A stretch of 13,137 nucleotides of DNA from an uncultured Caulobacterales bacterium (GTDB lineage: Bacteria > Pseudomonadota > Alphaproteobacteria > Caulobacterales > Caulobacteraceae): assembly GCA_903903715.1 (NCBI GenBank), contig CAIUZX010000216.1:1-13137 (forward strand), in the 5' to 3' direction. Below, piece by piece: positions 12,499 to 13,137 of this stretch (the first letter of the stretch is position 1; every line of letters begins with the position of its first letter). The notes below the pieces were generated by a model. The model searched no databases, was not told the DNA's origin, and saw only the letters and a program-made list of their open reading frames with translations. Made by a program: the position numbers and the translations under genes.

Positions 12499-13137
12499 CA
12501 ACGCTCCTCCTGGCCGACCAGCACATCCACGATGCGTGACGCGCGCGAGCCGTTCGACCCCTTGACCACCACAACATCGCCCGCCTGCACAGCCGTTTTC
12601 AGCTGTCGGGCGAGTGAGTCGACATCCGTCGCATAGCCTCCCCGGCGGTCGGCAGGCAGGACATCCCACAAGTTCTGCATCAGGGGGCCTGCGCAGTAAA
12701 CCAGATCCACTCGGGCCACGTCGATCACATCCGCTAACTCGGCGTGCAGTTTGGGTCCATCGACGCCCAGTTCCCGCATGTCGGTCAGGGCGAGGATCCT
12801 GCGGCCCATCGCGGGCCGCGCGCTTAGCGCCGCAATTACCGCCGCCATCGAGACGGGGTTGGCGTTGTAGCTCTCATCCACGAGGGTGTAGGCCCCGCCC
12901 GGGATCATCACCGACCGCACCGCGCCGCGCCCGCTCAGGGGACCAAAGCCCGCCAGCACGTCGAGCGCCAGCGCCCGGTCCACGCCCAGAGCCTCGGTCG
13001 CGAGAAGGATCATCAGCGCGTTCGGGCCCCAGTGGGCGCCGGACTGGGCGAGGCGGATGGTCACGGGGCGGCCATGGATCTCGGCGGATGCGATCTGCCC
13101 TTCACCGTCGGGCGTGAGATCGATCAAACGGGCTTCG
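12498..13137 (-). CDS. murF: UDP-N-acetylmuramoyl-tripeptide--D-alanyl-D-alanine ligase, C-terminal part (gene cut by window edge)
   Basis: About 213 codons of the C-terminal half are visible; the frame stays open through the right edge, so the ATP-loop half lies outside. MurF adds the D-Ala-D-Ala dipeptide to the UDP-MurNAc-tripeptide, the last cytosolic step before MraY. Identifying motifs, reading from the right edge, are the SGAHWGPNALM block, then LVDESYNANPVSMAAVI (the YNANP signature of MurF), ALTDMRELG and the C-terminal KGSNGSRA. An apparent initiator near 13127 is a TTG inside the gene, not a true start, because the frame continues upstream with Glu-Ala-Arg. Position directly before mraY is the standard dcw order. 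Confidence 0.95.
   Translation of the reverse strand, partial: EARLIDLTPDGEGQIASAEIHGRPVTIRLAQSGAHWGPNALMILLATEALGVDRALALDVLAGFGPLSGRGAVRSVMIPGGAYTLVDESYNANPVSMAAVIAALSARPAMGRRILALTDMRELGVDGPKLHAELADVIDVARVDLVYCAGPLMQNLWDVLPADRRGGYATDVDSLARQLKTAVQAGDVVVVKGSNGSRASRIVDVLVGQEER
12504..12511 (-). promoter_or_regulatory. Strong ribosome binding site for mraY inside murF
   Basis: AGGAGGAG on the minus strand lies within the last codons of murF, five bases before the mraY ATG. It decides the start against the longer upstream frame. Confidence 0.85.

Noticed and set aside
11779..12636. 285-codon plus-strand frame opposite mraY
   Set aside because: His/Arg/Asp-rich translation typical of the reverse complement of a membrane protein gene; mraY and murF on the other strand are unambiguous.
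1..13137. Mobile elements, CRISPR arrays, tRNA or rRNA genes, toxin-antitoxin or defence systems
   Set aside because: No transposase or integrase motifs, no regular repeat-spacer pattern and no tRNA-like cloverleaf were seen. All long frames are accounted for by core genes or their antisense shadows.

Overview
This is a high-GC stretch of chromosome that reads as housekeeping DNA from an alphaproteobacterium. The gene order fabD-fabG-acpP-fabF-mltG-yicC, divergent from rpsF-rpsR-rplI, is a familiar alphaproteobacterial layout. The long C-terminal tails on bS6 and bL9 also fit that class. A caulobacter-like lineage (Caulobacterales) is my best guess from the general look of the proteins, but no lineage-specific marker gene is present to prove it. 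Nearly every base is in or beside a recognisable core gene, and no gap exceeds 300 bp.

Region 1 (1-5281, minus strand) is the type II fatty acid synthesis block, transcribed leftwards: fabD (malonyl-CoA:ACP transacylase), fabG (ketoacyl-ACP reductase), acpP (acyl carrier protein), fabF (ketoacyl-ACP synthase II), then mltG (endolytic murein transglycosylase) and a yicC start cut by the window edge. acpP is set apart by about 230 to 250 bp on each side. The acpP-fabF spacer holds a large hairpin followed by an AT-rich candidate promoter, so acpP and fabF are probably expressed at different levels. fabF-mltG overlap by 4 bp, and mltG-yicC are 2 bp apart.

Region 2 (5416-7332, plus strand) holds two accessory-looking genes: an exported PrxQ/BCP-like peroxiredoxin and a SulP-family anion transporter that ends cleanly before the usual cytoplasmic STAS domain.

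Region 3 (about 7350-8897, plus strand) is the ribosomal protein operon rpsF-rpsR-rplI. It has a candidate promoter, a structured leader that may be an S6:S18 autoregulatory element, and a strong intrinsic terminator after rplI.

Region 4 (8910-13137, minus strand) begins at the right edge with a truncated murF, then mraY and murD of the division/cell-wall (dcw) cluster. These are joined by a 1-bp overlap and a 22-bp gap. After murD the usual next gene, ftsW, is absent. In its place is a PPK2-type polyphosphate kinase, with its own likely promoter, convergent with rplI. The dcw cluster is therefore interrupted here.

Functionally the window ties together membrane lipid synthesis (fab), peptidoglycan precursor synthesis and glycan processing (murF, mraY, murD, mltG), translation (rps/rpl) and phosphate energy metabolism (ppk2). 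I found no mobile element, CRISPR array, tRNA, rRNA or clear new defence system. The points of interest are regulatory and architectural: the acpP-fabF spacer, the rpsF leader, the STAS-less SulP, the peroxiredoxin cysteine pattern and the dcw break.
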